Source: DP-19 sp036496285
GTDB lineage: Bacteria; Desulfobacterota; Binatia; UTPRO1
Direction: 5' to 3'
Assembly (NCBI GenBank): GCA_036496285.1
Contig: DASXLI010000095.1
Coordinates: 1 to 64,000 of the forward strand
Length of the DNA: 64,000 nt
The notes beneath the pieces were generated by a model that did no database searches, was not told the origin of the DNA, and worked only from the letters and a program-made list of their open reading frames with translations. Made by a program: the position numbers and the translations under genes. Position 1 is the stretch's first letter; each line of letters opens with the position of its first letter. Shown here one piece after another: positions 35,429-47,567 of the stretch.

Positions 35429-35494
35429 TTGGAGATCGAGCGCTATGTCGCCCGCCTGGAGGCTCGCCCGGCCCTGCAGAAAGCTGCGCAGTGA
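35429..35494 (+). pseudogene. Possible GST C-terminal remnant
   Basis: This 22-codon frame ends LEIERYVARLEARPALQKAAQ-type sequence, split here as ERYVARLEARPALQ and KAAQ-stop. The pattern of an aromatic residue, RLEARPA and an Ala/Gln end is typical of the last helix of a glutathione S-transferase. Nothing GST-like is visible upstream, where the PBP4 gene runs on the other strand. It could be a decayed gene end or coincidence. Confidence 0.3.
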
Positions 35495-35546
35495 CCGCAA
35501 GAACTACGGCCGTCGTGCAGCGCTGCTCGGTCTGGCGCCGCCGCGG

Positions 35547-36701
35547 TCAGATGCGCAGGAAGAGGCGCCTGCGGTAGAGCTCGGTCGTCGGCACCATCCA
35601 CACCAGGAGATAGGCGACCGCGAAGAGGAGCGAGCCGGTGAGCGCTCCCGCCCAGGGCTCGAACAGCCGCTCATAGAGGAAGAGGCGCAGCGACTCGCAG
35701 GTGTCGCCCGCACCCACCTGGCAGAGCTCCATCAGGCGAGCGACCATCGTCGAAAGCAGGTAGACCGCGAGCGCGTTGGCGCCGAGCATCACGAAGGGAC
35801 GCGCGACGCGCCGCCAGCCGCGCCGGTCGACGAGCCAGTAGCAGGCGGCCAGCACGACGAGGCCGAGACCGCCCGCCAGCAGCGCGAAGGAGCTCGTCCA
35901 GAGCTGCTTGTTGATGGGGAACCACCGGTCGGCGATCTCCCCGGCCGCCGCCAGCGCAATGCCGGCGACGAGGAGCCCGAGCGTCTTCCGCCGGCCGTCG
36001 ATCGGGGTGCGCAGCCACCGTCCGGCGAGCATGCCGATGAGCGTCGTCGCGATCGCCGGCAGCGTGCTGAGCAGGCCCTCGGGGTCGAAGCTCTCGCGAT
36101 AGAGATGCCCGTGGAAGAGCCAGTCGTCCAGCCAGCCCACCAGGTTGGCGTGCGGTTCGAGGGCGCCGGCGCCGAGGCCGGGGACCGGCACGAGCGTCAT
36201 GGCGAGCCAGTAGCCGACCAGGAGGACGACGACGGCGAGCGCTTGTGCCGCGGCGCCGGCCGTGAGGAACAGCACGCCACCTGCGAGAGAGCAGAGGGCG
36301 ATGCGCTGCAGCACGCCGAAGAGCCGCAACGTCGAGAGCGGTGCGTACTCGGGGAAACCGTTCAGCAGGACGCCGAGCGCGAAGAGCAGGAGCGCGCGGC
36401 GGACGAGCGCCATGGCGAGCGGCCGTCCCGCCGCCCCCTGCCCCACCCGGCGCGAGAGCGACAGATCGATCGAGACACCGACGATCAGGAGGAACGACGG
36501 GAAGACCAGGTCCGCGAGCGTGCAGCCGTTCCAGGTGGAGTGCGCGAGCAACGGGTAGCCCTCGGTCCAGCTCCCCGGGTTGTTCACCAGGATCATCCCG
36601 GCGACGGTCAGCCCCCGCATCGCGTCCAGCGACTCGAGACGGTCGGGGGTCCCGATCGCCTGGCGCGCGGTACGTGCCGGCCGATTCCTCTCGGGCGACA
36701 T
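35547..36701 (-). CDS. DUF5009/HGSNAT-like acyltransferase membrane protein
   Basis: 384 aa from ATG 36701; TTG 36719 is an alternative. The opening RLESLDAMRGLTVAGMILVNNPGSW is characteristic of the heparan-alpha-glucosaminide N-acetyltransferase catalytic-domain/DUF5009 group. About ten membrane helices follow, with conserved polar loops (HSTWNGCTLADLVFPSFLL, ALGVLLNGFPEY). It may move an acyl group across the membrane to a sugar. The sugar acceptor in bacteria is not established. It stands near the PBP4 and LpxO genes, also envelope-related. Confidence 0.82.
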   Translation of the reverse strand: MSPERNRPARTARQAIGTPDRLESLDAMRGLTVAGMILVNNPGSWTEGYPLLAHSTWNGCTLADLVFPSFLLIVGVSIDLSLSRRVGQGAAGRPLAMALVRRALLLFALGVLLNGFPEYAPLSTLRLFGVLQRIALCSLAGGVLFLTAGAAAQALAVVVLLVGYWLAMTLVPVPGLGAGALEPHANLVGWLDDWLFHGHLYRESFDPEGLLSTLPAIATTLIGMLAGRWLRTPIDGRRKTLGLLVAGIALAAAGEIADRWFPINKQLWTSSFALLAGGLGLVVLAACYWLVDRRGWRRVARPFVMLGANALAVYLLSTMVARLMELCQVGAGDTCESLRLFLYERLFEPWAGALTGSLLFAVAYLLVWMVPTTELYRRRLFLRI

Positions 36702-36877
36702 GTCGCGCAGCAACTGCAAAACCGGTACCGACCACGCATCCGCCCTGGCACGAGCAGGATCGCCCGTTTTCGTATCGTCGTTTGATCGAGTCGGTGCGGG
36801 TTGCCCGCGCGAGCGGCAGCCGTGCCCGTTCCATGAGCGAATGGCGCGGGCCGTCCGTACTACGATAGAGCACTTCC

Positions 36878-38263
36878 GTGGACTCGGCCGGCGGAACCCG
36901 GATCCCTCCGCTCGACGTGGCGCAGCGTCTCCATGAGCTCGAGACGCTGTACGAGAGCCTCCGCACGATCAGCTCCACCCTCGACCTCGGCGACCTGGTG
37001 CGGAAGGTGCTCGACGCCATCCGCTCGGTCACCGACGCGCAGGCGCTGTCACTCCTCCTCTACGACGCCGAGCGCGAGGAGCTCGTCTTCGCGGCGAGCG
37101 AGATGCTCTCGACCGAGACGCTCGCCGGCGGCCGTCGATCCGACCTTCCGCCCCAGGGGAACCCGCTCAGCGTACGCCTGCAGAGCGCCGCCGGTGAGGT
37201 CGGGCTCGTCGAGCTCTCCGACCGCATCGACCACCGCCCGTTCGACGACGCCGACCGCGAGCGCCTCGAGGCGATCGCGCCCACGCTTGCCGATTCCCTG
37301 CACCCGGAGACGATCGCGCACGACGCCGCAGCCCTCGAGGCCGCGTTCGCGCGCATCGCGGTGGCCGTCCCGAGCGTGGCCGCCACGCTCGTCCTGCGCG
37401 ACGACGAGGGACGGGAGCTCGCCTTCACCTCCTCGCACATCATCCACGCGGGCGGCGTCGACGGCGTGCGGCTGCGGCTCGACCAGGGCATCGCCGGCTG
37501 GGTGGCGCGCCACCGCGAGGCGGTGTGCCTCGAGAACGCCTCCACCGATCCACGCCACGACCCGACCTTGGCGCGCAAGACGGGCTTCGTGCCGCGCTCG
37601 ATGATCTGCGTGCCGCTCGTCCACCAGGATACCCTTCTCGGGGTGCTCCAGGTGATCAACAAGCGCGGCGGGGCGTCGTTCACCGGCGACGAGATGCGTC
37701 TCGTGCAGACGCTCGGCGCACAGGCCGCCAGCGCGATCGCCCATGCCCAGCTCTACCGCCAGGTGCAGATCGCCTCGCTCACCGACGACCTGACCGGGCT
37801 CGGCAACACGCGGCGCTTCAACGCCGAGCTGCCGGCGATCCTGGCACGCGGCGGCGAGGTGTCGCTGCTCGTGCTCGATCTCGACGAGCTGAAGGGCATC
37901 GTCGACCGCCACGGCCACCTGGTCGGGAGCCGGGCGATCGCGACGGTCGGCCGGTTGATTGCCGGGTGTCTCCGGCCAGGCGACAGCGCCGCGCGCTTCG
38001 GCGGCGACGAGTTCGTCGTCGTGCTGCCGTCCACGCCGGCCGGGGCGGCGGCCGGCGTCGCGGAGGCGATCCGCGACGCGGTCGCGCGTTGCGCCCGTCC
38101 GGACGGCATGGACGTCGACATCAGCGCCCTCACCGCGAGCATCGGGGTCGCGACCTACCCGATCCACGCGACCAGCCCCGATCGGCTCTTCCGCGTGGCC
38201 GATCGCGCCATGTACCGGATCAAGAACGGCGGCAAGAACGGTGTCGCCGTCGCGCCCGCCTGA
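36878..38263 (+). CDS. GAF-GAF-GGDEF diguanylate cyclase
   Basis: 461 aa from GTG 36878. Two GAF-like regions are at residues about 18-140 and 150-290. The cyclase follows: LTDDLTGLGNTRRFN, LLVLDLDELKGI for metal binding, and RFGGDEFVVVLP with intact GGDEF at 375-379. RPGD at 366-369, five residues before GGDEF, is a canonical inhibitory I-site RxxD. It should make cyclic di-GMP from GTP and be limited by its product. No membrane helix is present, so the GAF domains would sense a cytoplasmic signal. There is no EAL domain or effector nearby. Confidence 0.9.
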   Translation: MDSAGGTRIPPLDVAQRLHELETLYESLRTISSTLDLGDLVRKVLDAIRSVTDAQALSLLLYDAEREELVFAASEMLSTETLAGGRRSDLPPQGNPLSVRLQSAAGEVGLVELSDRIDHRPFDDADRERLEAIAPTLADSLHPETIAHDAAALEAAFARIAVAVPSVAATLVLRDDEGRELAFTSSHIIHAGGVDGVRLRLDQGIAGWVARHREAVCLENASTDPRHDPTLARKTGFVPRSMICVPLVHQDTLLGVLQVINKRGGASFTGDEMRLVQTLGAQAASAIAHAQLYRQVQIASLTDDLTGLGNTRRFNAELPAILARGGEVSLLVLDLDELKGIVDRHGHLVGSRAIATVGRLIAGCLRPGDSAARFGGDEFVVVLPSTPAGAAAGVAEAIRDAVARCARPDGMDVDISALTASIGVATYPIHATSPDRLFRVADRAMYRIKNGGKNGVAVAPA

Positions 38264-38339
38264 CCGCGCGGCGAGCGGCTTCACATCGGTCGTCGCCCCC
38301 ATCGCCCAACACCGCGCGCTCGGCTATGCTGCCGCGCGT

Positions 38340-38807
38340 ATGCCGCTGATGCGCCCGACGCTCGCTCGCTGCATGCTGGCCGTCCTTCTCGCGACGCTCG
38401 CCGCACCCGTGATCGCCCACGCGGCGCTCGGCGACGACCTGACGTCGGTCGAGGCCGACCGCGCGCACCTGCGCGGCGCCCTGCGCGTCACCTCGGCCGC
38501 ACGCTACGCCGTGCACGAGATCGCCCTCGACTCCGGCGCCGTCGTCCGCGAGTACGTCGCACCCTCGGGCACGGTCTTCGCGGTCACGTGGTCGAGCGCA
38601 TGGCCGCCGGATCTGCGCCAGCTCCTCGGCGGCTACTTCGAGCGCTTCTCGCGCGCCATGGCGGCGCGCGGCGTGGCACGGCGTCCGCCCTCGATCCGCG
38701 ATGGCGCGCTCGTCGTCGAGTTCGGCGGGCGGCCGCGCGCCTTCGTCGGCCGCGCCTATCTCACCGATCAGATGCCGGCCGACGTCGGCGTCGGGACGCT
38801 CCGCTAG
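38340..38807 (+). CDS. DUF2844 domain protein, secreted
   Basis: 155 aa from ATG 38340. A signal peptide (LARCMLAVLLATLAAPVIAHA) is followed by DDLTSVEADRAHLRGAL, YAVHEIALDSGAVVREYV and VFAVTWSSAWPPDLRQLLG, the DUF2844 pattern. It is a small exported protein of unknown function. Its TAG overlaps the GTG start of the DUF3443 gene by one base (TAGTG). DUF2844 and DUF3443 genes commonly sit together, so the two products probably work as a pair. Confidence 0.85.
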   Translation: MPLMRPTLARCMLAVLLATLAAPVIAHAALGDDLTSVEADRAHLRGALRVTSAARYAVHEIALDSGAVVREYVAPSGTVFAVTWSSAWPPDLRQLLGGYFERFSRAMAARGVARRPPSIRDGALVVEFGGRPRAFVGRAYLTDQMPADVGVGTLR

Positions 38808-40135
38808 TGCGAACCGCGAGACGCGTCCTCGCGCGCGCCGCGCTCGTGGCCGTCCTCGCCGGTGCCATGGCCTGCGGCGGGGGCGGCGGAGGCGGCAACG
38901 ACAACGGCGCCGTCGAGGCAACCCGCACCTCGACGCCGGGTCCGAGCGCGACGCCTCTCGCACCGACGGAGACCCCGCTCGGACCGACGGCGACACCGCT
39001 CGGACCGAGCGTCGCGCCGACGCCGGCCGGCGAGGTCCACGCGCAGGCGATCGTCGTCGACTCCGGACCGAAGGGCACCTACGTGAACGGCCTCTTCGCC
39101 TCGGCCACGATCTGCGTTCCCGGCTCCGTCACGTGCGTCACCGTCGATCACCTGCTGGTCGATACCGGGTCGAGTGGCCTCCGCATCCTCGCCTCCGTGC
39201 TGCCCCTCACCCTCCCGGCGATGAACGACACGGGCGGGAGCCCGGTGGCCGAGTGCTTCCCCTTCCTCGACGCGTTCACCTGGGGCCCGATCCGCACGGC
39301 GGACGTCACGGTCGGCGGTCAGACGGCGCGCAACCTTCCCATGCAGATCGTCGGCGAGCCGGCGTTCCCGGCGCCGCCGGACGGCTGCACGAGCTCCGGC
39401 CTCAGCGAGGCCGACACCCTCGACACCCTCGGCACCAACGGCATCCTCGGCGTCGGCGTGTTCCGCCAGGATTGCGGCGCCTTCTGCGCCTCCACTGCCG
39501 GCGCGAGCGGCGACGTCTACTTCAGCTGCGCCGGCGCCACCTGCACCGCGATCAGCTGGCCGGTCGAGCAGCAGGTGCAGAACCCGGTGTGGCTCATGCC
39601 GGAGGACAACAACGGCGTGGTCATCGAGCTGCCATCGGTCCCGGAACACGGCACCGCCACCGTGAGCGGCACGATGACGCTCGGCCTCGGCACGAACGCG
39701 GCCAACGACCTCGACGACGCCCACGTGATTCCGCTCACCAGCGCCGGCACGTTCACCACCGTCCTCAACGGCGACGCGATCCCCGTGAGCTTCGTCGACA
39801 CGGGCTCGAACGGCTTCTTCTTCCTCGACAGCGCCACCACCGGCATCGCACCCTGCAACGGCAACGCCGACTTCTATTGTCCGCCGGCGACGCTGTCGCT
39901 CCAGGCAGCGCAGCACGCGACGGGCGACACGCAGACCCAGACGGTCGTGAGCTTCGACGTCGCGAACGCGGGTACGCTCTTCGCCAACGAGCAGGCGTTC
40001 GCCTACGGCAATCTCGCCGGTCCGGGCCCGAACATGTTCGACTGGGGTCTGCCGTTCTTCTACGGCCGCCGGGTGCTGCTGGCGATCGAGGGCCAATCGA
40101 CGCCGGCCGGTCCCGGCCCGTACGTCGCCTACTGA
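38807..40135 (+). CDS. DUF3443 protein with twin aspartic-protease-like DTGS motifs
   Basis: 442 aa from GTG 38807. A lipoprotein-like signal ends in AMACGGGG. A Thr/Pro-rich linker follows (residues about 40-75). Two DTGS motifs are visible: LLVDTGSSGLRIL with Asp119, and SFVDTGSNGFFFLD with Asp331. They are 212 residues apart, the two-lobe arrangement of pepsin-like enzymes, each with hydrophobic residues before Asp. Between and after are GILGVGVF, Cys-rich segments and WGLPFFYGRRV, matching DUF3443. The catalytic role is not proven, but the paired motifs suggest a secreted aspartic peptidase. It overlaps DUF2844 and ends 7 nt inside the convergent permease gene. Confidence 0.83.
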   Translation: MRTARRVLARAALVAVLAGAMACGGGGGGGNDNGAVEATRTSTPGPSATPLAPTETPLGPTATPLGPSVAPTPAGEVHAQAIVVDSGPKGTYVNGLFASATICVPGSVTCVTVDHLLVDTGSSGLRILASVLPLTLPAMNDTGGSPVAECFPFLDAFTWGPIRTADVTVGGQTARNLPMQIVGEPAFPAPPDGCTSSGLSEADTLDTLGTNGILGVGVFRQDCGAFCASTAGASGDVYFSCAGATCTAISWPVEQQVQNPVWLMPEDNNGVVIELPSVPEHGTATVSGTMTLGLGTNAANDLDDAHVIPLTSAGTFTTVLNGDAIPVSFVDTGSNGFFFLDSATTGIAPCNGNADFYCPPATLSLQAAQHATGDTQTQTVVSFDVANAGTLFANEQAFAYGNLAGPGPNMFDWGLPFFYGRRVLLAIEGQSTPAGPGPYVAY

Positions 40136-40959
40136 CCGCCGAGACGATCGACGACCGCGCCCACGCCGAGCGTCGCGAAGAAGATCGCCGCGAGCGCCAA
40201 CACCACCGCGCCGCCGCTCGGAACGAAGAAGACGGTCGAGAGGGCGAGCCCTCCGAGCCCGGCGATCGTCGCCGCCACCACGCTCCACGCCACGTAGCCG
40301 CGCATCGTGCGGGCGAGGTTCCGCCCCGAGGCGGCCGGCACGATCACCAGGGCCTCGACCAGCAGCGCGCCGACCACCTTCAACGAGACGACGATCGCGA
40401 CGGTCAGGAGCACGACGAACACGTACTCGAGCCGGGCCGACGGCACCCCTGCGACGCGGGCGAGCGGCGAGCTCACGCTGTCGAGCAGGAGCTCGTTGTA
40501 GTGCCAGGCCAGCACGCCCAGGACCGCGAGCCCGAGCGCCGCGAGCAGCCAGAGGTCCGCGTCGGTCACGGTGAGGATGCTGCCGAACATCACCGCCTCG
40601 ATCTGGTGGATGTTGAACCGCTTGGTCACCGCGACCAGCAGGCAGATGCCGAGCCCGAGCGTCATGGACAGGAAGACGCCGATCAGCGTGTCGGTCGGCA
40701 GCGCCGCGCGGCGCTTCGCGTAGACCATCGCCACCGCGCACAGCAGGCAGAAGCCGAAGATGCCGCCGTACGGCGCGCTCAGCGGCTCGCCGAGCACGAG
40801 GCCGATCGTCAAGCCGGTGAGCGCCGCCTGACCGAGCGCGGTACTGAGGAAGGCCAGCCGGCGCGCCACCACGAGATGGCTCATGCCGCCGAGCAGCGGC
40901 CCGAGCAGCAGCACGGCGATGATGCCGCGGACGACGAACGGGTACGCAAACGCGCTCAT
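40129..40959 (-). CDS. ABC-3 type zinc/manganese permease
   Basis: 276 aa with eight or more hydrophobic segments in the order seen in ZnuB/MntB: FVVRGIIAVLLLGPLLGGMSHLVVARRLAFLSTALGQAALTG split by loops, then VVGALLVEALVIVPAAS. It forms the membrane channel for a divalent metal. The start overlaps the ATPase stop in ATGA. Its 3' end overlaps the convergent DUF3443 gene by 7 nt. It belongs to a four-gene metal-uptake operon; zinc is more likely than manganese but cannot be settled from sequence. Confidence 0.88.
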   Translation of the reverse strand: MSAFAYPFVVRGIIAVLLLGPLLGGMSHLVVARRLAFLSTALGQAALTGLTIGLVLGEPLSAPYGGIFGFCLLCAVAMVYAKRRAALPTDTLIGVFLSMTLGLGICLLVAVTKRFNIHQIEAVMFGSILTVTDADLWLLAALGLAVLGVLAWHYNELLLDSVSSPLARVAGVPSARLEYVFVVLLTVAIVVSLKVVGALLVEALVIVPAASGRNLARTMRGYVAWSVVAATIAGLGGLALSTVFFVPSGGAVVLALAAIFFATLGVGAVVDRLGGQ

Positions 40960-41621
40960 GCGGCGCTCGCGTCACCACGCCGGACGACGCGGCGGTCGAG
41001 GACGACGACGTGGTCGGCGAGCCGCCGCACCTGCGCCAGGTCGTGCGAGACCATGAGGACCGACACGTGCGCCTCGCGGCGCGCGTGGAGCACGCGCTCC
41101 TCGAAGCGCGCCGTGGCTGCCGCGTCGAGGCCGGTCGCCGGCTCGTCGAGCAGGAGGAGCTCGGGCATGGGATCGAGCGCGTGCTCGACCAGAAGCCGCT
41201 GCAGCTCGCCGCCCGAGAGCTGCCCGAGGGCGCGGCCACCGAGCCCGGCGAGCTCGGCCGCGGCGAGGAGGCGCTCGGCGCGGGCGCGTGTCGCCGCCGC
41301 GATCCCGAGACAGACGGGCCGGCGCTGGCGCGCCAACGCCAGGAACTCGATCGCGGTGAGCGGCAGCGTCTTGTCGACGGCGAAGCGTTGCGGCACGAAG
41401 CCGATCCGCCCCTCGCCCCGCCAGTGCAATCGAATGCGGCCGCGGAACTCGATCTCGCCGAGCACCGCGGCAAGCAACGTGCTCTTGCCCGCCCCGTTCG
41501 GGCCGACCACCACCGTGATCGAGCCGCGCGCCACCGTCAGCGCGACGTCGTCGAGCAGGATCTCGCCACCGCGGCGGACGCTGAGCCCGTCGACCTCGAG
41601 GAGCGGCGGCCCGTCGCTCAC
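40956..41621 (-). CDS. Zinc/manganese ABC transporter ATP-binding protein
   Basis: 221 aa from GTG 41621, which overlaps the binding-protein stop by 4 nt. Walker A is GPNGAGKST, the Q-loop is FVPQRFAVD, the signature LSGGELQR, Walker B LLLLDEPATGLD and the switch His is in VSHDL. It is slightly shorter than ZnuC of E. coli. It energises the adjacent permease. Confidence 0.9.
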   Translation of the reverse strand: MSDGPPLLEVDGLSVRRGGEILLDDVALTVARGSITVVVGPNGAGKSTLLAAVLGEIEFRGRIRLHWRGEGRIGFVPQRFAVDKTLPLTAIEFLALARQRRPVCLGIAAATRARAERLLAAAELAGLGGRALGQLSGGELQRLLVEHALDPMPELLLLDEPATGLDAAATARFEERVLHARREAHVSVLMVSHDLAQVRRLADHVVVLDRRVVRRGDASAA

Positions 41622-42577
41622 GCGGCCGGTGCCTCGGCGGGATCCTTGACCAGCGCCTGGATCATCGCGGCGACGTTGCCGCGCATCTCGCGCTCGAACT
41701 CGTCGGCAGCGTAGGTGCCGGTCGCGATGTGGCTGATGAGGTAGACGCGCGCGCCCGTCGCGTCGCGCAGCACCTTGAGGAGCGGCGCCGGGAAGCTCTC
41801 CTCGCTGAAGACGACGTGGATCTTCTCCCGCTTCATGAGATCGACCATTGCCTCGAGCTCCGCCGCCGACGGCACGAGCCCGTGCGCCGGCTCGACCACG
41901 CCCACGATCTCGATGCCGAACTCCTGCATCAGGTAGCCGTACCCGTCGTGCACCGTCACGACCCGGGTGATGCGCGCGTCCGCCAGGGCCCGCGCCGCCT
42001 CGGCCTTGATGGTGCGCAATCGGCGGGCGTACTCCGCGGCGTTCTCCTGGAACGTGGCGGCGAGCGCCGGCCGCAGCTGCCCGAGCGCCCGGGCGATGAA
42101 GTACGTCTGCTGGATCGCGTTGGTGAAGGACAGGAAGGTATGCGAGTTCAGCGCGCTGCCGTGCGCCGCGCGCATGAGCGGCACGGCGTCGTTGGGGCGG
42201 ATGACGGTGATCCCGGTGTTGCCCGACGCCTTGATCATGTCGAAGATGAACTCGTCGTGGCCGACGCCGTTCACCACGATGGCGTCGAGATCGGCGAGGC
42301 GGGCGATGTCGCGCGGCGACGGCTGGTAGTTGCCCGCGTCGACCTCGCCGGGGAGGACCGGCACGACGTCGACGTCGGCCGAGCCGACGACGTTGGCCGT
42401 CCACGAGTAGTACGGATGGAGCGTCACGCCGACGCGCAGGCGATGCGGCGCGTCTGCGGCCGCGGCCGCGGCCGGCACGGCGCCGGTCAGCACGCACAGG
42501 ACGCACGCGAGCGCGAGCAGCGCCCGCACCGCCCTGCGCCGCGCGCGCGGCGCGCGCCCGTCACCCGCGATCCTCAC
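41618..42577 (-). CDS. Periplasmic zinc/manganese-binding protein (cluster A-I)
   Basis: 319 aa from GTG 42577; the longer frame to 42940 reads into another gene. A signal peptide (ALLALACVLCVLTGAVPAAA) is seen. Metal-binding positions match ZnuA/TroA-type proteins: His in VTLHPYYSW, His in NGVGHDEF, His in VTVHDGYGY and an acidic residue in FSEESFP, where Asp is more usual. The His-rich loop of zinc-specific ZnuA is absent. It delivers the metal to the permease. The start overlaps the upstream gene by GTGA. Confidence 0.86.
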   Translation of the reverse strand: MRIAGDGRAPRARRRAVRALLALACVLCVLTGAVPAAAAAADAPHRLRVGVTLHPYYSWTANVVGSADVDVVPVLPGEVDAGNYQPSPRDIARLADLDAIVVNGVGHDEFIFDMIKASGNTGITVIRPNDAVPLMRAAHGSALNSHTFLSFTNAIQQTYFIARALGQLRPALAATFQENAAEYARRLRTIKAEAARALADARITRVVTVHDGYGYLMQEFGIEIVGVVEPAHGLVPSAAELEAMVDLMKREKIHVVFSEESFPAPLLKVLRDATGARVYLISHIATGTYAADEFEREMRGNVAAMIQALVKDPAEAPAA

Positions 42578-43206
42578 CGTCCTTGCGTCCCCGCGAGCAC
42601 CTGCGTCCACCCCGCCGCGAACGGCTGCGTCATCACCGCATTGTCGCGCAGGTCGGCGCCGTCGGCGCGGAACCACACGGTCACGTGGAGGAGCGTCCCG
42701 TCGGCGAGCCGATGGTGCGTCTCGTCGGGCGGCGCGTTCAGCGGCACCGTCTCCGAGTAGCCCGGCTCGGGCTCCTGGATCACCGCGAGGAGCGACGGCG
42801 TGTCGGCGCGCCCCGCGCTCGACGGCACGCCGACGTAGGCGAGCGTCCGTCCATCGCGCGCGAGGCGCCACGCGTAGGGCGGCGTCGCGTCGGCGAACGG
42901 CGGAATCGCTTGGGCCGCGAGCACCGCCGGCGACGGCCACTGGCCGCTCGCCGCACGCACCCGTTCGGCCTCCGTGAGCCCCTCCTGCGTCTCGCGGAGG
43001 AGCCGCTGCACGCCCGGCGCGGCGTCGCGGAAGAGGATCTGGAACGGCGCCAGCCCCGGCGCCGTGCCCGCGTCCTGCGCACCGTGCAGTCCGACGACGA
43101 CGAGGGCGCCGAAGACGATCGCTCCCATTGCCTGGAAGACGAGCCGGCCCTCACCGCTCGCAGACGGCGGCAGCACGTCGACGGTTCTGCACTCGAGCGC
43201 GTCCAC
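42574..43206 (-). CDS. Single-TM protein of metal ABC operon (DUF6162-like)
   Basis: 210 aa from GTG 43206; ATG 43128 is an alternative start, directly before the membrane segment AMGAIVFGALVVVGLHGA. The rest is periplasmic and ends in HVTVWFRADGADLRDNA. Its size, single helix and place next to a zinc-type ABC operon resemble DUF6162 proteins, which I name with moderate confidence. It is the first gene of the metal operon and overlaps the binding-protein start by 4 nt. A role in metal delivery is inferred from context. Confidence 0.65.
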   Translation of the reverse strand: MDALECRTVDVLPPSASGEGRLVFQAMGAIVFGALVVVGLHGAQDAGTAPGLAPFQILFRDAAPGVQRLLRETQEGLTEAERVRAASGQWPSPAVLAAQAIPPFADATPPYAWRLARDGRTLAYVGVPSSAGRADTPSLLAVIQEPEPGYSETVPLNAPPDETHHRLADGTLLHVTVWFRADGADLRDNAVMTQPFAAGWTQVLAGTQGR

Positions 43207-43270
43207 CGGCGCGTTCTACCTCGCGTCCTCCGCGATCGTCGATACCCCCGCTCTTTTCCGCGAGGAGGCG

Positions 43271-44929
<1,659 letters not shown>

Positions 44930-44951
44930 AGCCCCTGGAGACGAACGAGCC

Positions 44952-46364
<1,413 letters not shown>

Positions 46365-46368
46365 CGCG

Positions 46369-47532
46369 TCAACATCGTGCGGCGTGCACGATGTCGGCGA
46401 GGCGCTGGTGGCGCTCGATGCTGTACGAGTCCTCCATGAGCCCGCTCGACAGGAACGCGTAGCTGACCTCGGTCGCGGGATCGATCCAGAACGCGGACGA
46501 GCCGGCGCCGAAGCCGCCGAACGTGCGCGGTGACGCCATCTGCCCGAACGGCGTCGGGTGCGACCCGGTGCCGCGCAGGAAGAAGCCGTAGCCAAGGTCC
46601 GCGGGAATGGTCGGCCAACCGCGCATCGCCTCCGCGTAGGCCCAGAGCGTGTTGAGCTTGTCGCCGGTTCGGCTCTCCTGCACCATCGTGACGGTGCCAG
46701 GCGCGAGGATGCGCACGCCGTCGAGCACACCACCGGCGCGCAGCATCTCCGCAAAACGGTGCATGTCCGGCGCGCTCGAGACGTAGCCGCCCGCCGGGAT
46801 CTCGCTCTCCTCGCCGACGATCGCGCCAATCGCCTCCATGAACACCGGATCGAAGAGGCCGAGGCGCCGGTCGCGCGCCACGACCGGCGCGAGCCGCGGC
46901 GCTACGTGCGCGGGCTTGCCGAGCCAGGTGTCGCGCATGCCGAGCGGCTCGAAGAGATCCTCGCGCAGGATGCGACCGAACGACCGGCCGCCGCCGTCGG
47001 CGCGGCGCACCAGCTCGGCGAGCACCGCGTGGCCAACGATCACGCTGTAGACGACGCGCGTGCCGGGCCGGCACTCGAGGAGGCTGTCGCAGGTTGCCGC
47101 AACCACCGCTGCGAGGTTACCAACCTGATCCGGCGCCAGGCCGGCGGGCAGCATCGCGGGCAGGCCGCCGGTGTGCGTGAGGACGTGCCCGACCGTCACC
47201 CGGGCCTTGCCGCGCGCCGCGAACGCCGGGATCAGGTCGGCGACCGGGGTCGTGAGCGCGAAGTGGCCGCGCTCGATCGCGCGGAGCACGAGCGCGACCG
47301 TGAGCTGCTTGCCGATCGACATCGTGATGAAGAGCTGCCCGGGCACGACGCGGGTACCGGCGGCGCGGTCGGCGAAGCCGTGGTGTGCGCGATACGCGAC
47401 GACGCCGCGGCGCGCGACGACCAGCTCGCAGCCGTCGTAGCGTTCGGCGGCGATGTCGGCGGTGATCGCCTCGTCCAGGCGGACGAGCCGCGCAGCGTCA
47501 AAGCCGGCGGCCTTCGGATCGACGGTGGCCAC
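46369..47532 (-). CDS. Serine hydrolase of the beta-lactamase/class C family
   Basis: 387 aa from GTG 47532, set by GGGAGGAATTCAC upstream. SxxK is SIGK with Ser72 and Lys75. The YxN position reads YSV, so the Asn is not kept. There is no signal peptide, so it is probably a cytoplasmic esterase-type member. The substrate cannot be predicted. It interrupts the aromatic-degradation block on the other strand and ends 4 nt from the boxB stop. Confidence 0.82.
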   Translation of the reverse strand: MATVDPKAAGFDAARLVRLDEAITADIAAERYDGCELVVARRGVVAYRAHHGFADRAAGTRVVPGQLFITMSIGKQLTVALVLRAIERGHFALTTPVADLIPAFAARGKARVTVGHVLTHTGGLPAMLPAGLAPDQVGNLAAVVAATCDSLLECRPGTRVVYSVIVGHAVLAELVRRADGGGRSFGRILREDLFEPLGMRDTWLGKPAHVAPRLAPVVARDRRLGLFDPVFMEAIGAIVGEESEIPAGGYVSSAPDMHRFAEMLRAGGVLDGVRILAPGTVTMVQESRTGDKLNTLWAYAEAMRGWPTIPADLGYGFFLRGTGSHPTPFGQMASPRTFGGFGAGSSAFWIDPATEVSYAFLSSGLMEDSYSIERHQRLADIVHAARC

Positions 47533-47567
47533 GTGAATTCCTCCCGGCACCCTGCCATAGCAGAGCC

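Noticed and set aside
42578..42940. N-terminal extension of the metal-binding protein
   Set aside because: It reads through the accessory gene in another frame; a signal peptide starts just after GTG 42577.
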